Notes: a model not told the origin generated them from the sequence alone. Positions 8,658-16,758 are shown, numbered from the stretch's first letter. The stretch: DNA of 64,000 nucleotides from CAADGN01 sp035443945 (GCA_035443945.1 DAOMNQ010000007.1:1-64000), one strand, 5' to 3'. Numbers and translations are program-made.

Positions 8658-9293
8658 ATGCCCCGGCAACCACGCGCACCGTTCTCCGTCGCCGGGTTCC
8701 TCCGCAACGCCCTCGCCGTCGGCCTGATCGTCACCGTCGGCGTGTTCGCCTATCGCGAGTGGGTGCGCCCCAACCTCTTCCCCAAGAACTTCGGCGTCGT
8801 CACCGAGGGCGTCCTCTACCGCTCCGGCAAACTCACCCCGGCCGCCACCGAGAGGGTCGTCCGGGAGCACGGCATCCGCACCATCGTCGATCTCGGCGCG
8901 TTCGAGCCGGGCACGCGCGAGGAGCGCCTCGCCCAGCGCACCGCCGATGCGCTCGCGGTGGACCGCGTCCGCATGGACCTCGAGGGCGACGCGACCGGCA
9001 ATCCGAACTATTACGCCGAGGCCCTGCGCATCATGACCGACCCCGAGCGCCAGCCCGTGCTCGTGCAGTGCGGGGCCGGGTCGGAGCGGACCGGGTGCGC
9101 CGTCGCCATGTACCGCCACCTCGTCGAGGGCGTGGCGATGGACGACGCCTACGCCGAGACGCAGCGCTACAAGCACAACCCCCGCCGCAACCCGCGCCTG
9201 CGCGAGGTCTTCGAGGCCTGGACCGAGCCGGTCGGGCGAGCGCTGCAAGAGGGCGGGCACGTGCCGGGGGCGGACCCGCTCACGCTCCGCTGA
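8658..9293 (+). CDS. Membrane-anchored tyrosine/dual-specificity phosphatase-like protein
   Basis: 211 residues with an N-terminal membrane helix (~18-31) and an extracytoplasmic domain carrying the cysteine-phosphatase P-loop VLVQCGAGSERTG (Cys138, Arg144, the CX5R motif). Upstream is GVLYRSGKLTPAATERVVREHGI, the usual first helix region of DSP-like enzymes, and IVDLGAFEPGTREE, where the general-acid loop would lie. This family dephosphorylates phospho-tyrosine or phosphoinositide-like substrates. The substrate here is unknown. The gene is divergent from recR with only 30 bp between the starts. Confidence 0.85.
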   Translation: MPRQPRAPFSVAGFLRNALAVGLIVTVGVFAYREWVRPNLFPKNFGVVTEGVLYRSGKLTPAATERVVREHGIRTIVDLGAFEPGTREERLAQRTADALAVDRVRMDLEGDATGNPNYYAEALRIMTDPERQPVLVQCGAGSERTGCAVAMYRHLVEGVAMDDAYAETQRYKHNPRRNPRLREVFEAWTEPVGRALQEGGHVPGADPLTLR

Positions 9294-9318
9294 CCCATCC
9301 TCCCACACCTGCCTCGCC

Positions 9319-9344
9319 GGTGGCACAGGCGTCCCGCCTGTGCC
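9319..9344. repeat. Short palindrome GGCACAGGCG-n-CGCCTGTGCC
   Basis: An inverted repeat with arms GGCACAGGCG and CGCCTGTGCC lying just after the phosphatase gene. The same palindrome recurs at 52429-52456. It reads as the VAQASRLC phrase when translated. Confidence 0.8.
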
Positions 9345-9381
9345 GAGCCTGTGTCCATCCCGAGCCGACTACAGTTCCCCC

Positions 9382-9633
9382 ATGGCGGACCCCATCAAGG
9401 CCCACTTCGACGGCCGGGTCTTCGTCCCCGACGAACCCGTGAATCTCCGCCCCGGCCAGCGGGTGCAGGTGCGGCCGGAACACACTGTCCATCCGAACGG
9501 CGATCAGACCCCGTCGCCGGACGTCATCGCCGATCGCATCCGCAATATCCGCGAGTACGCCGGGTCCGTGGCCGCGCCCGTCCTGCCGGACGAGGCGCTG
9601 CGCCGCGAGAGCATGTATGAAGAGCGCACATGA
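9382..9633 (+). CDS. DUF104/AF2212-like antitoxin (VapB type)
   Basis: 83 residues from ATG 9382. The N-terminus ADPIKAHFDGRVFVPDEPVN followed by LRPGQRVQV is the DUF104 pattern, a small beta-fold related to AbrB-type antitoxins found next to PIN toxins. The C-terminal half (DVIADRIRNIREYAG) is probably the toxin-binding part. The stop codon overlaps the start of the PIN gene by four bases (ATGA), typical of a toxin-antitoxin operon. The partner toxin gene carries a frameshift, so the antitoxin may now be orphaned. Confidence 0.78.
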   Translation: MADPIKAHFDGRVFVPDEPVNLRPGQRVQVRPEHTVHPNGDQTPSPDVIADRIRNIREYAGSVAAPVLPDEALRRESMYEERT

Positions 9634-10066
9634 GGGTCGCACTCGACACGAACATCGTACTGCGCGTCAAGAATCGCAACGCCCCCTGCGCGACGCGATC
9701 CTCAGGACCCTCGAGACGCTCGCACGGAAGGGCGCCGAACCCGTCATGTCCGCGCAATCACTCTTCGAAATGTGGGCCGTCATGACGCGCCCGGCTGAGG
9801 CGACTGGCTGGGGTTTCACCCCCGCTCAAGCGCTCGCGCAAACGCAGGAGACGCTCGAACGCCTCGCGGTTCTACCCGACCCACCCGATCTCGTACCGCG
9901 CTGGCTTTACCTCTGCACCAGATACGAAGTCAAGGGACGAGCAGCCTACGACGCGCGCTTGGCCGCCTTTGCCGTCGGACACGGCATCCGTGACCTGGTC
10001 ACGCTCAACGAGGCGGACTTCCGACGCTACGACGAAAACTGCTGCATCGTTCCTGGGGTCGGTTGA
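9630..10066 (+). pseudogene. PIN-domain toxin (VapC-like), frameshifted
   Basis: ATG 9630 begins MRVALDTNIVLRVKNRNAP, the first acidic motif of a PIN ribonuclease. The frame is lost within the five-C run 9682-9686. Adding one C joins it to LRDAILRTLETLARKG and the rest of the domain: MSAQSLFEMWAVMTRP, YDARLAAFAVGHGI, then LVTLNEADFRRY, ending at 10066. Read this way the protein is about 145 residues with the PIN acidic residues in place. PIN toxins cleave RNA and are held by the antitoxin encoded just upstream. As written the toxin cannot be made intact. Confidence 0.75.
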
Positions 10067-10094
10067 GCGAAAAGCGTCCGGCGGCCGCGCCGCC

Positions 10095-10877
10095 CTACAT
10101 CTTCTTCCCCACCACCAGCCCCACCACCCCGGCCACCAGGGTCACGCCCGCGCAGACGCCGACCCACATCCAGTGGTTGTTGCCGACCGCGGCGAGCAGG
10201 CCCGCCGATGCGCCGGTGATGGCGAAGAGGACGACGGCGAGTGCGAAGGCGCAAGTCGCCACGACGCCGAGCGCCAGGCCGCCGACCAGCCCTGAACCGG
10301 GGCCGTCGATCACCTCGGCGACGAAGATGGGCGCGGCGACGGGAGTCGCCTCGGTCTCTGCGCCGGTGGACTCGAAGAGCGCGGCCGGCTCTCCCCCGAC
10401 CGCGGACGCGGCTGCCGTTTCCTGACCTCCGCCGAGTACGTCTTCGAGCAGGTCCGCGCCGAGCGAGGTGTCGTCGCTCTCGCGGGTCAGGTCCAGGAGG
10501 CCGGAGCCGGACGCTCCCGCGTCGATCTCGAACCCTGCGCCGAGCGCGGTATCGGTGATCTGGGTCTGGGCCGAGGGGTCGGCCTCCTCCGCCTCGTCGG
10601 CGTCGAAGATGCTGATGCCGGTCTGCTCCTTGGGGTTGTCCGCGCCGAGCGAACTGCCGGAACCGGACGAGGTAAGGCTGATCGGCTCCAGGTCGTCGGC
10701 GAGGGGGATGGCGTCGTCGCCGCCCGCGAGCAGGTCCACCTGCTCGCGTTTGAAGACCAGCCGATCGCGGTCGCGGAACTCCTGCAACTGTCCGCTGGCG
10801 GCCATCTGCTTGACATCCGCCTCGGACTTGCCGAGTTTCGCAGCCGCCTCTTCGAGCGAGTAGAACATCTTGGCCAT
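10095..10877 (-). CDS. HTH (excisionase/MerR-like) protein with C-terminal membrane helices
   Basis: 260 residues from ATG 10877. Residues ~1-50 (MFYSLEEAAAKLGKSEADVK... FKREQVDLL) look like the helix-turn-helix of the excisionase/MerR-like family. A long acidic, Ser/Gly/Thr-rich disordered stretch (~55-185) follows, then two hydrophobic helices (~190-215 and ~235-258) ending GLVVGKKM. A DNA-binding-type domain tethered to the membrane by an acidic linker recurs in planctomycetes, but its role is unknown. The HTH could bind DNA near the membrane or serve as a protein-interaction module. An ATG 45 bp upstream of the chosen start is not supported by similarity. Confidence 0.65.
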   Translation of the reverse strand: MAKMFYSLEEAAAKLGKSEADVKQMAASGQLQEFRDRDRLVFKREQVDLLAGGDDAIPLADDLEPISLTSSGSGSSLGADNPKEQTGISIFDADEAEEADPSAQTQITDTALGAGFEIDAGASGSGLLDLTRESDDTSLGADLLEDVLGGGQETAAASAVGGEPAALFESTGAETEATPVAAPIFVAEVIDGPGSGLVGGLALGVVATCAFALAVVLFAITGASAGLLAAVGNNHWMWVGVCAGVTLVAGVVGLVVGKKM

Positions 10878-10977
10878 GACGACTCTCCGCGTGCCGATCG
10901 TTTCTGGTGGGGCGTGCCTCACGCCCGCCGACGGTGCATCATACTCGCCCCGCCCGCCCAGCCCAGCGAGCCACCCG

Positions 10978-11799
10978 ATGACCCCCGAGCACCCCGAGGC
11001 CGCCTACCGCCGACCCGTCCCTCCCTACCCCATCGAAACCCACGAACTCCGCCTCCCCTCGCTCCCGGCAGCGCTGGACGGCCTCCGCATCCTGCACTTA
11101 TCCGACCTGCACGTCCGCCGCCTGAGCCTGAGATCGGGCCTGATGGCCCGCACGCTGGAGGCTCTCCATGTCACGCCCGCCGACCTTGTGCTGCTCACCG
11201 GCGACTACGCGGACCGGCCCGGGCACGAGCGCGCCGCTCTTCGGACGCTTTGCGCCCTCGCCGTGGCGTGGCGATCGCGTCACGGAGCGGCCGCGGTTTT
11301 CGGCAACCACGACACGGCTCTGATGCGACGCCTTGCGCGCACCGTCCTCGGCATCCGATGCATCGACACGGGCGCCATTGACCTCGCCGGCCTCCCCGTG
11401 CGCATCCTCGGCGCGTCGTACCCCGAGGACCTCTTTGCGGCGGCGCTCTCGCGTTCGGAGGACGACCGCTTCGAGATCGCTCTCGTGCATGACCCGGTGG
11501 CCGCGATGGCGGCGGCGGAACTGCGCGTGCCGCTCGTGCTCGCCGGGCACACGCACGGGGGGCAGGTGCGCCTCTCGCCGCGGGCGATCCCGCACACCTC
11601 GTCGGACCTGCCGGCGTCGCTCGCGTCGGGCATCCTGCGGATCGACGGCACGCTCTGCTGCATCAGCCGGGGGCTGGGCGATGCGATGCTGCCGCTGCGG
11701 CTCAACTGCCCCCCCCATGCGCCGCTGTATGTTCTGCGCCGGTCGATGGAGGACCATGGCCCGTCGCAGCGCGCGCCGCGGAGTCTCCGACCGTGGTAG
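10978..11799 (+). CDS. Calcineurin-like metallophosphoesterase (YaeI/YkuE type)
   Basis: 273 residues with the ordered metal-binding motifs of the family: LHLSDLHVRR, LLTGDYADR, GNHD, a His in LVHDPVA, and AGHTHGGQ. The GHTHGGQ ending groups it with YaeI/YkuE-like phosphodiesterases, some of which act at the membrane on lipid-linked phosphates. There is no signal peptide or helix at the N-terminus from ATG 10978. It is divergent from the HTH membrane protein, and its substrate cannot be deduced. Confidence 0.88.
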   Translation: MTPEHPEAAYRRPVPPYPIETHELRLPSLPAALDGLRILHLSDLHVRRLSLRSGLMARTLEALHVTPADLVLLTGDYADRPGHERAALRTLCALAVAWRSRHGAAAVFGNHDTALMRRLARTVLGIRCIDTGAIDLAGLPVRILGASYPEDLFAAALSRSEDDRFEIALVHDPVAAMAAAELRVPLVLAGHTHGGQVRLSPRAIPHTSSDLPASLASGILRIDGTLCCISRGLGDAMLPLRLNCPPHAPLYVLRRSMEDHGPSQRAPRSLRPW

Positions 11800-11802
11800 C
11801 GG

Positions 11803-12411
11803 CTACAGCGACGCGATGATCCCTTCGACCGCCCCGCGCGCCTCGCGCCCCGGCCGTGTGAGGTTGTAGACGACACCCGGGGGCGTGCCGTCCAGGACGC
11901 GTCGAGAGAGCAGGCCGGCTCCGGTCGCCGAGCGCAGTGCGGCCGCGAGGGCACGATCGGTGATGCCCGGCAGCGCGGCGCGGATCTCGACGAACCGCCC
12001 CCCCCCTTCGCCGACCGCACTCACCGCGGGCAGGGTCCACTTCCGCAGGCCGATTTCCTCGAGGCAGCGCCGGCGGAGCAGGCCCCAGAGCGACGCGCAG
12101 GCAGGCCCGATCCGGGCGCCCCGCACCGTGAGCACGAGTTCCGGGCGGAGGGGGTGGCCGTAGCCGGGGTTCCGGCGCATCCAGCCGTGGGCGGTGGCGA
12201 ACTCGACGGTATCGCGGAGTACGGACCTGCCCACGCTGAGGCGGTGCATGAGGCCGATGAACCGCGCCCCGGTCGAGTCGCGGCTCTCGGCCGCCCCGTG
12301 GACCTCGGCGATCACGGGCACGCACCATCGGCGATGGAAGAGGTTCACCAGCGCCTCGGGGCAAGCCCTCACTTTCGCTCCAGCCCCTGCCATCCGTGGC
12401 CCCTCAGCCAT
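11803..12411 (-). CDS. HxlR-like tandem winged-helix transcriptional regulator
   Basis: About 200 residues (ATG 12411 or 12393). The first half (CPEALVNLFHRRWCVPVIAEVHG) and the second half (LEEIGLRKWTLPAV... FVEIRAALPGITDRALAAAL... SRRVLDGTPPGVVYNLTRPG) both resemble HxlR winged helices. The second has the full family order of W-x-hydrophobic core, R-x2-L-PGI, recognition helix and wing ending YxLT. HxlR regulators usually repress a divergent neighbour. Here a perfect 21-bp palindrome lies between this gene and the VOC gene. The frame is open further upstream but would run through that palindrome, so a downstream start is preferred. Confidence 0.72.
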   Translation of the reverse strand: MAEGPRMAGAGAKVRACPEALVNLFHRRWCVPVIAEVHGAAESRDSTGARFIGLMHRLSVGRSVLRDTVEFATAHGWMRRNPGYGHPLRPELVLTVRGARIGPACASLWGLLRRRCLEEIGLRKWTLPAVSAVGEGGGRFVEIRAALPGITDRALAAALRSATGAGLLSRRVLDGTPPGVVYNLTRPGREARGAVEGIIASL

Positions 12412-12460
12412 TCGGCCTTTGCGCTTCTGCCTTTGCTCTTCGGCCTCCGGCCTTGACTTC

Positions 12461-12481
12461 AAAGTATAGCCACTATACTTT
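12461..12481. promoter_or_regulatory. Perfect palindromic operator candidate in divergent promoter
   Basis: AAAGTATAG-CCA-CTATACTTT: nine-base arms that are exact reverse complements around a three-base centre. It lies 49 bp before the VOC gene start and ~50 bp before the regulator start, in an AT-rich patch unusual for this genome. A dimeric HxlR-type protein would bind such a site. Overlap with the -10 region (TATACT) of either gene is plausible. Confidence 0.7.
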
Positions 12482-12530
12482 ATGCCAATCGCCCCCGCAA
12501 CCCGCGGCGGCCCAGCCACGGAGCCAGACC

Positions 12531-12911
12531 ATGCCCGGCACGCCCCAATACGACGGCGGACTGACGATCTCGACCCAGGTCAGCAGCCTCGACAAGGCCA
12601 TCGACTGGTACACCAACGTCCTCGGCATGAAACTCCTCTACCGGGTCGACCACATCGGATGGGCCGAGGTCGCCAGCCCCGTCGCACGGGTCAACGTCGG
12701 CCTCTCGCAGGTCGATCGCCCCAGGGTCGGCGCAGGCCCCGTCCCCACCTGGGGCGTCCACGACATCGACAAGGCACGCTCCACGCTCGAATCGCACAAG
12801 GTCCGCTTCGACGGCGACACCATCACCATCGAGGGCATGGTCCGGCTCGCTACATTCTTCGACCCCGACGGCAACGCCTTCATGCTCTACCAGAGCCTCT
12901 CCCAGCAGTAG
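12531..12911 (+). CDS. VOC-family (glyoxalase/bleomycin-resistance fold) protein
   Basis: 126 residues with the paired beta-alpha-beta-beta-beta VOC layout: ISTQVSSLDKAIDWYTNVLG in the first half and VHDIDKARSTLE... GMVRLATFFDPDGNAFMLYQ in the second. The FFDPDGN-x-LxLYQ ending is typical of the glyoxalase/dioxygenase superfamily, in which an acidic residue near the end often binds a metal. Substrate unknown. It is divergent from an HxlR-like regulator, suggesting an inducible detoxification or catabolic gene. Its TAG stop (12909-12911) is the first three bases of the 134-bp repeat. Confidence 0.8.
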   Translation: MPGTPQYDGGLTISTQVSSLDKAIDWYTNVLGMKLLYRVDHIGWAEVASPVARVNVGLSQVDRPRVGAGPVPTWGVHDIDKARSTLESHKVRFDGDTITIEGMVRLATFFDPDGNAFMLYQSLSQQ

Positions 12912-13042
12912 AACCTATCCCCAAACCCATGATTCACCACAGAGACACAGAGGGCACAGAGAGAAAGAGCTTGTTTTTCCGCCTCTGTGATCTCTGTGTC
13001 TCTGTGGTGAAGTTGAATCTTGAGGATATGGGATAGGTTCTA
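12909..13042. repeat. 134-bp palindromic repeat, copy 3 (exact inverse of copy 2)
   Basis: It starts TAGAACCTATCCCC and ends GGGATAGGTTCTA, and is the exact reverse complement of 4445-4578 over its whole length. It starts at the stop codon of the VOC gene. In element orientation both neighbouring genes (OLD-type ATPase and VOC) run into the same end of the element and take their TAG from it. Confidence 0.92.
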
Positions 13043-13096
13043 ACCTCCCTCTGTTCAGGGGCGGGGCTTTGCAAGCCCGCCTTCCCGGAGATTCCC

Positions 13097-13585
13097 ATGC
13101 CCACCACGCTCCTCCCCATCCTCGTCTCCTGTCTCTTCGCGCCACAGTCCTCACCCCCCCCTCCCGACCTTGCGGACTTCGCCTGGCTCAGGGGCGAGTG
13201 GCGGGCCGAGACGGAGCGCGGGACGATCGTTGAGACCTGGGGTCGACCGGAGGGCGACGCGCTCCTCGGCATGATGCGGATCACCGAGAGCGGCCACGCC
13301 CGCCTGTACGAGATCTTCGTCATCGAGCGCGACGGCGACGACCTCGCCCTCCGCGTGCGCCACTTCAACCGCGGCCTTGTGCCGTGGGAGGCCGAGCGCG
13401 ACGGCCCGATGACCTTTCCGCTGCTGCGCGCCGAGAACAATCACGCGATCTTTGAGGATGCCGCCCGCGCCTTCCCGCGCCGGATCGTCTACACGCGCGA
13501 CGGGGACCGCCTGGAGGTTCGCCTCGAGCCCGCCCCGGACGCCGCCGTCGCCCCGCGCGCCTTCGACTTCCAGCGCGTCCCCTGA
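13097..13585 (+). CDS. Secreted DUF6265-type protein
   Basis: 162 residues with a short hydrophobic signal segment (MPTTLLPILVSCLFAPQ) and then LADFAWLRGEWRAE... ETWGRPEGDALLGMMR, the conserved start of the DUF6265 family (a lipocalin-like beta barrel of unknown function). FVIERDGDDLALRVRHFNRG and a final DFQRVP complete the pattern. It sits between the mobile repeat and the FMN reductase gene, on the same strand. No function is assigned to the family. Confidence 0.75.
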   Translation: MPTTLLPILVSCLFAPQSSPPPPDLADFAWLRGEWRAETERGTIVETWGRPEGDALLGMMRITESGHARLYEIFVIERDGDDLALRVRHFNRGLVPWEAERDGPMTFPLLRAENNHAIFEDAARAFPRRIVYTRDGDRLEVRLEPAPDAAVAPRAFDFQRVP

Positions 13586-13640
13586 CCCCTGTTCCCCCAC
13601 TCCCCCCGCATACCATCCCCGAACCCCGGGGAACATCGCC

Positions 13641-14222
13641 ATGCCCAGCCCGAAAGTCCTTGCCTTTGCCGGCAGCGCGCGCCGCGACTCGATGAACAAG
13701 AAACTGCTCCGCGTCGCGGCGGCCGGCGCGCAGGAGGCCGGCGCGACCGTCACGCTCCTCGACCTCGCCGACTACCCGCTCCCGATCTACGACGGCGACC
13801 TCGAAGCCGCCGAGGGCATCCCCGACAACGCTCACCGCCTCAAGGACCACTTCCTTCAGCACCACGCGCTGCTGATCGCCTGCCCCGAGTACAACTCGTC
13901 GATCACGCCGCTGCTGAAAAACACGATCGACTGGGTCTCCCGCCCGCGCGACGCCGACGGCGGGCCGCTCGGATGCTTCAAGGGCAAGACCGCGGGCCTG
14001 GTCGCGGCGAGCGGCGGCAACCTCGGCGGGCTGCGCGGCCTGGTGCACGTCCGCGCCATTCTCTCCAACATCGCCGTCCTCGTCGTGCCCGAGCAGTTCG
14101 CGCTCGCGAAGGGCGACACCGCCTTCGATGAGGCGGGCCGACTGAAGGACGCGGGCGCGGAGAAACTGGCGAAGGCTGTCGGCGCGGCTGCGACCCGCGT
14201 CGCGGCGAGCCTGCTGCGCTGA
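13641..14222 (+). CDS. NADPH-dependent FMN reductase (flavodoxin-like quinone reductase)
   Basis: 193 residues. The flavin phosphate-binding loop AFAGSARRDSMNKKLL is near the N-terminus, followed by ACPEYNSSITPLLKNTIDW, the hallmark of the NADPH_dep_FMN_red family that contacts the flavin ring, and VAASGGNLGGLRG as the third loop. Such enzymes reduce quinones, chromate or azo compounds with NAD(P)H. The start at ATG 13641 matches the family N-terminus. It is on the same strand as the DUF6265 gene with a 55-bp gap, so a loose operon is possible. Confidence 0.9.
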   Translation: MPSPKVLAFAGSARRDSMNKKLLRVAAAGAQEAGATVTLLDLADYPLPIYDGDLEAAEGIPDNAHRLKDHFLQHHALLIACPEYNSSITPLLKNTIDWVSRPRDADGGPLGCFKGKTAGLVAASGGNLGGLRGLVHVRAILSNIAVLVVPEQFALAKGDTAFDEAGRLKDAGAEKLAKAVGAAATRVAASLLR

Positions 14223-14300
14223 ACACCGTCATGCGGTGGACGCCCGGCGCTCTCTGCAGATGCACGCCGCGATGCCGCTCTGTGCACCAGGCGCGTGCGC

Positions 14301-16052
14301 TCAGTCGCCTTTGAAGAGGGCCGCCTCGGCTTCGGGCGTGGGCGTGAGACGCCGCACGACGCCTCCGGGAATGCGTCGCGGGACGACCCGGAGCGCGACG
14401 GGGTCCGCGTCGGCGCGATGCACCCAGATGGTGACGGGGTCGGCCGTCGGATCGATCATCGCGAGACCGAACGGGAACGACGTGCTGAGCGTGTCGGCGA
14501 GGCGTGCGCCGTCCGTGCGAGCGGGCGCGAGGCCGCCGATGACGTCGCCCTGCCGGAAGCCTGCTTCTGCGGCGGGTCCGGCGGGGTCGATCTCGACGAC
14601 GCGTCCGAAGCCCTCGCCGTCCTCGGTCCGCAGGCCGACGTAGGCGAGTTCGGCAGGAAACTCGCGCCATTCGTATCCCAGCGAGAGGAGCGCGTCGCGG
14701 ACGGTCGGCGCTTCGGCTCCGGTGATGTGCCGTGATGCGAAGTCCGCAAGCCCGAGGCCGCCGAGGCGCGCCAGGATTGTCTCGTCGGAATATCGCATCT
14801 CTCGTTCCGCGATCATCTCGCGGAGCATGACGGCCAGCCCGCCGTGCCCGCGTCGTCGCAGTTCGGCGTCGAGCGAGAGCGCGAGGACCGCTCCACCCTT
14901 GTAGGCCATTGTCTCGCGCGGGCCGTCGCCGTCGCGCCAAGGTTCGTCCGCGCCGATGAAGGGCGTGGAGCCGAACGCGGACCCCGCCGCGTCGCGCTCG
15001 ATTTCGAGCATCCGGGTGGCGAACCACTCGCGGGGGAGCACGCCGCAGGCCGCGCCGTGCCAGAGCGAGAGATAGTCGGTGAAACCTTCCTTGAACCAGA
15101 CGGTGCGCTCGGGTTCGGCCTCCCGGAGCACGCCGCCGAGCCAGGTGTGGAAGAGTTCGTGGCAGATGAGATGCCGGTAGTACGGCGAGTCGAGGAGCCA
15201 GTCCGGCGAGCCCGGCGGGAGCCCGACGACCAGGCCGTGGTCCGTGAGGTAGCCGCCGCCGGTCGTGCCGCTGATGCAGATCCGCACCGGACGGTGCGGC
15301 GGTGCGTGCAGCGTCGCGGCGACGTGCGCGACGAAGGCGCTAGCGACCTCCAGCGTTTTCTCCGCGGCGCGGTCGCCGGGTGCGAACTGGAAGACCTCGA
15401 TCGCCACCCCGTCCGTTTCCGCTCGGCGCACTTCGAGGGGCGCACCGACGGCGTAGATGGCGTGCTCACCGGGCGGCGGGAGTTCGACGTTCAGCCGCCC
15501 CGTCGCGTCGCCGGCCCAGCCTGTGAAGGCCATCGATGCGGCCGGCATGTCGAAGGTGATCGTCCTCGCGATTCCCTCGAGCGCCGAGCCGCGGATCTCG
15601 GCGATGGTGTTCGCCGTCGCGCACGCGAGGTATCGGCCGTCTGCCGCGGGGAGGATGGTGCGCGCTCGCTGTTCTTCGGAGCCGATCGGAAGCACCGGGA
15701 TCGTGTACGTCACGCGCAGCGAACCGTCCCAGTCCTCCGGGATGACGAACGGTCGAGACTGTCCCATCTCGGCCGACAGCGGCGGGTCCGCGCTCGTGAC
15801 GACGAAGTACGGCCGGTCGAGGTCGGGCCAGCCTCCCCACCCGTCGAGCACGAGCGACCATGTGCCGTCATGACGTGTCAATCCGCTCGCGGCCATCGTC
15901 ACTTCGATGAGCATTGGGTCGCGGGATGGGTCGTAGCGCAGCGTGTAGGCGCACTGCGGTTGTGCCGCCGCCCAGCCGCCCACGACCGTAACGGCGGCGG
16001 CGGCGCACCATCGCCCGAGTCCAACGATCGACGGATCGCGGTGGTGGTGCAT
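14301..16052 (-). CDS. Secreted M61-like gluzincin metallopeptidase with C-terminal PDZ domain
   Basis: 583 residues with a signal peptide (cleavage near AAA-QPQ, ~30). The peptidase domain has the zinc motif HELFHTWLGG (His298 to His302) and the downstream glutamate in WFKEGFTDYLSL (Glu322), the pattern of M61 glycyl-aminopeptidase-like enzymes. A PDZ domain follows at ~470-570 (FGRVVEIDPAGPAAEAGFRQ, then GDVIGG), as usual in this family. The enzyme should act outside the cytoplasm, with the PDZ domain probably binding the substrate. It stands alone on the minus strand, facing the FMN reductase gene. Confidence 0.85.
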   Translation of the reverse strand: MHHHRDPSIVGLGRWCAAAAVTVVGGWAAAQPQCAYTLRYDPSRDPMLIEVTMAASGLTRHDGTWSLVLDGWGGWPDLDRPYFVVTSADPPLSAEMGQSRPFVIPEDWDGSLRVTYTIPVLPIGSEEQRARTILPAADGRYLACATANTIAEIRGSALEGIARTITFDMPAASMAFTGWAGDATGRLNVELPPPGEHAIYAVGAPLEVRRAETDGVAIEVFQFAPGDRAAEKTLEVASAFVAHVAATLHAPPHRPVRICISGTTGGGYLTDHGLVVGLPPGSPDWLLDSPYYRHLICHELFHTWLGGVLREAEPERTVWFKEGFTDYLSLWHGAACGVLPREWFATRMLEIERDAAGSAFGSTPFIGADEPWRDGDGPRETMAYKGGAVLALSLDAELRRRGHGGLAVMLREMIAEREMRYSDETILARLGGLGLADFASRHITGAEAPTVRDALLSLGYEWREFPAELAYVGLRTEDGEGFGRVVEIDPAGPAAEAGFRQGDVIGGLAPARTDGARLADTLSTSFPFGLAMIDPTADPVTIWVHRADADPVALRVVPRRIPGGVVRRLTPTPEAEAALFKGD

Positions 16053-16110
16053 CGTCTGGCCCTCCTGCGGGTTCTCGGGTGTCTACCGAGCGTGGTCTGG
16101 CTGGATGCCG

Positions 16111-16758
16111 TCACTCCTCGTCTTCTTCAGCGGGTTTGCGTTCGATGGCGTACTGGCCGCTCATCCAGCGGTAGAAGTCGGCCATGCGGGCTCGCTCGTC
16201 CGCGAAGGGCCAGGTGGGGGCATCGGCAGGAACGGATCGGCCGGTGATCGGGCAAACGGTCGCTGTCGGCGCGCAGTCCGGCGTGCCCACCCACGGAATG
16301 CCCGCCCGCTCCGCCCACGACCCCGGCGCCTCGATGTCGGCGCGGCGCGAGGACTCGCCTGTAACGGCGAGCGTGACCCACGCCGTGCGGTGCGGCGGCA
16401 GCGCGTGCGCGATGCGGTCGGCCCACTCGACGATGAGCACCGCTGAGCCGTCTGCGAGGCGGTCCCAGCCCAGGGCGTCGAGGTCGTCCTCGCCGCGGAG
16501 GCGGTAGGCGTCGACGTGGACGATGGGCGGCTCGCCGGGTGCGGGGGGCGGGTACTCGTTGACCATGACGAATGTGGGGCTGGAGACGAGGGCGGGGTCG
16601 ATGCCGCGGGCCTCGGCGATGGCGCGCACGAGCGTGGTCTTGCCGGCGCCGAGTTCGCCGCGCAGGGCGAGGGCGTCGCCCGCGCGCAGCGCGCCGGCGA
16701 GAGCGCGGCCGAGCGCGGCCGTGTCGTCCAGCGTCCGCAGTTCGATCTCCGCGTGCAT
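16111..16758 (-). CDS. tsaE: tRNA t6A biosynthesis ATPase TsaE, with C-terminal extension
   Basis: 215 residues from ATG 16758 (MHAEIELRTLDDTAALG). Walker A is GELGAGKTT (~34-42), then SSPTFVMVNEY, VDAYRL and VEWADR, all signature elements of TsaE, which drives the TsaB/TsaD complex that makes t6A37 in tRNAs reading ANN codons. The core ends near residue 145. A further ~70 residues contain two Cys (PDCAPTATVCPITG) and an aromatic helix (FYRWMSGQYAIERK), which ordinary TsaE (~150 residues) lacks. It is divergent from the ferredoxin-like gene. Partners tsaB and tsaD are not in the window. Confidence 0.92.
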   Translation of the reverse strand: MHAEIELRTLDDTAALGRALAGALRAGDALALRGELGAGKTTLVRAIAEARGIDPALVSSPTFVMVNEYPPPAPGEPPIVHVDAYRLRGEDDLDALGWDRLADGSAVLIVEWADRIAHALPPHRTAWVTLAVTGESSRRADIEAPGSWAERAGIPWVGTPDCAPTATVCPITGRSVPADAPTWPFADERARMADFYRWMSGQYAIERKPAEEDEE

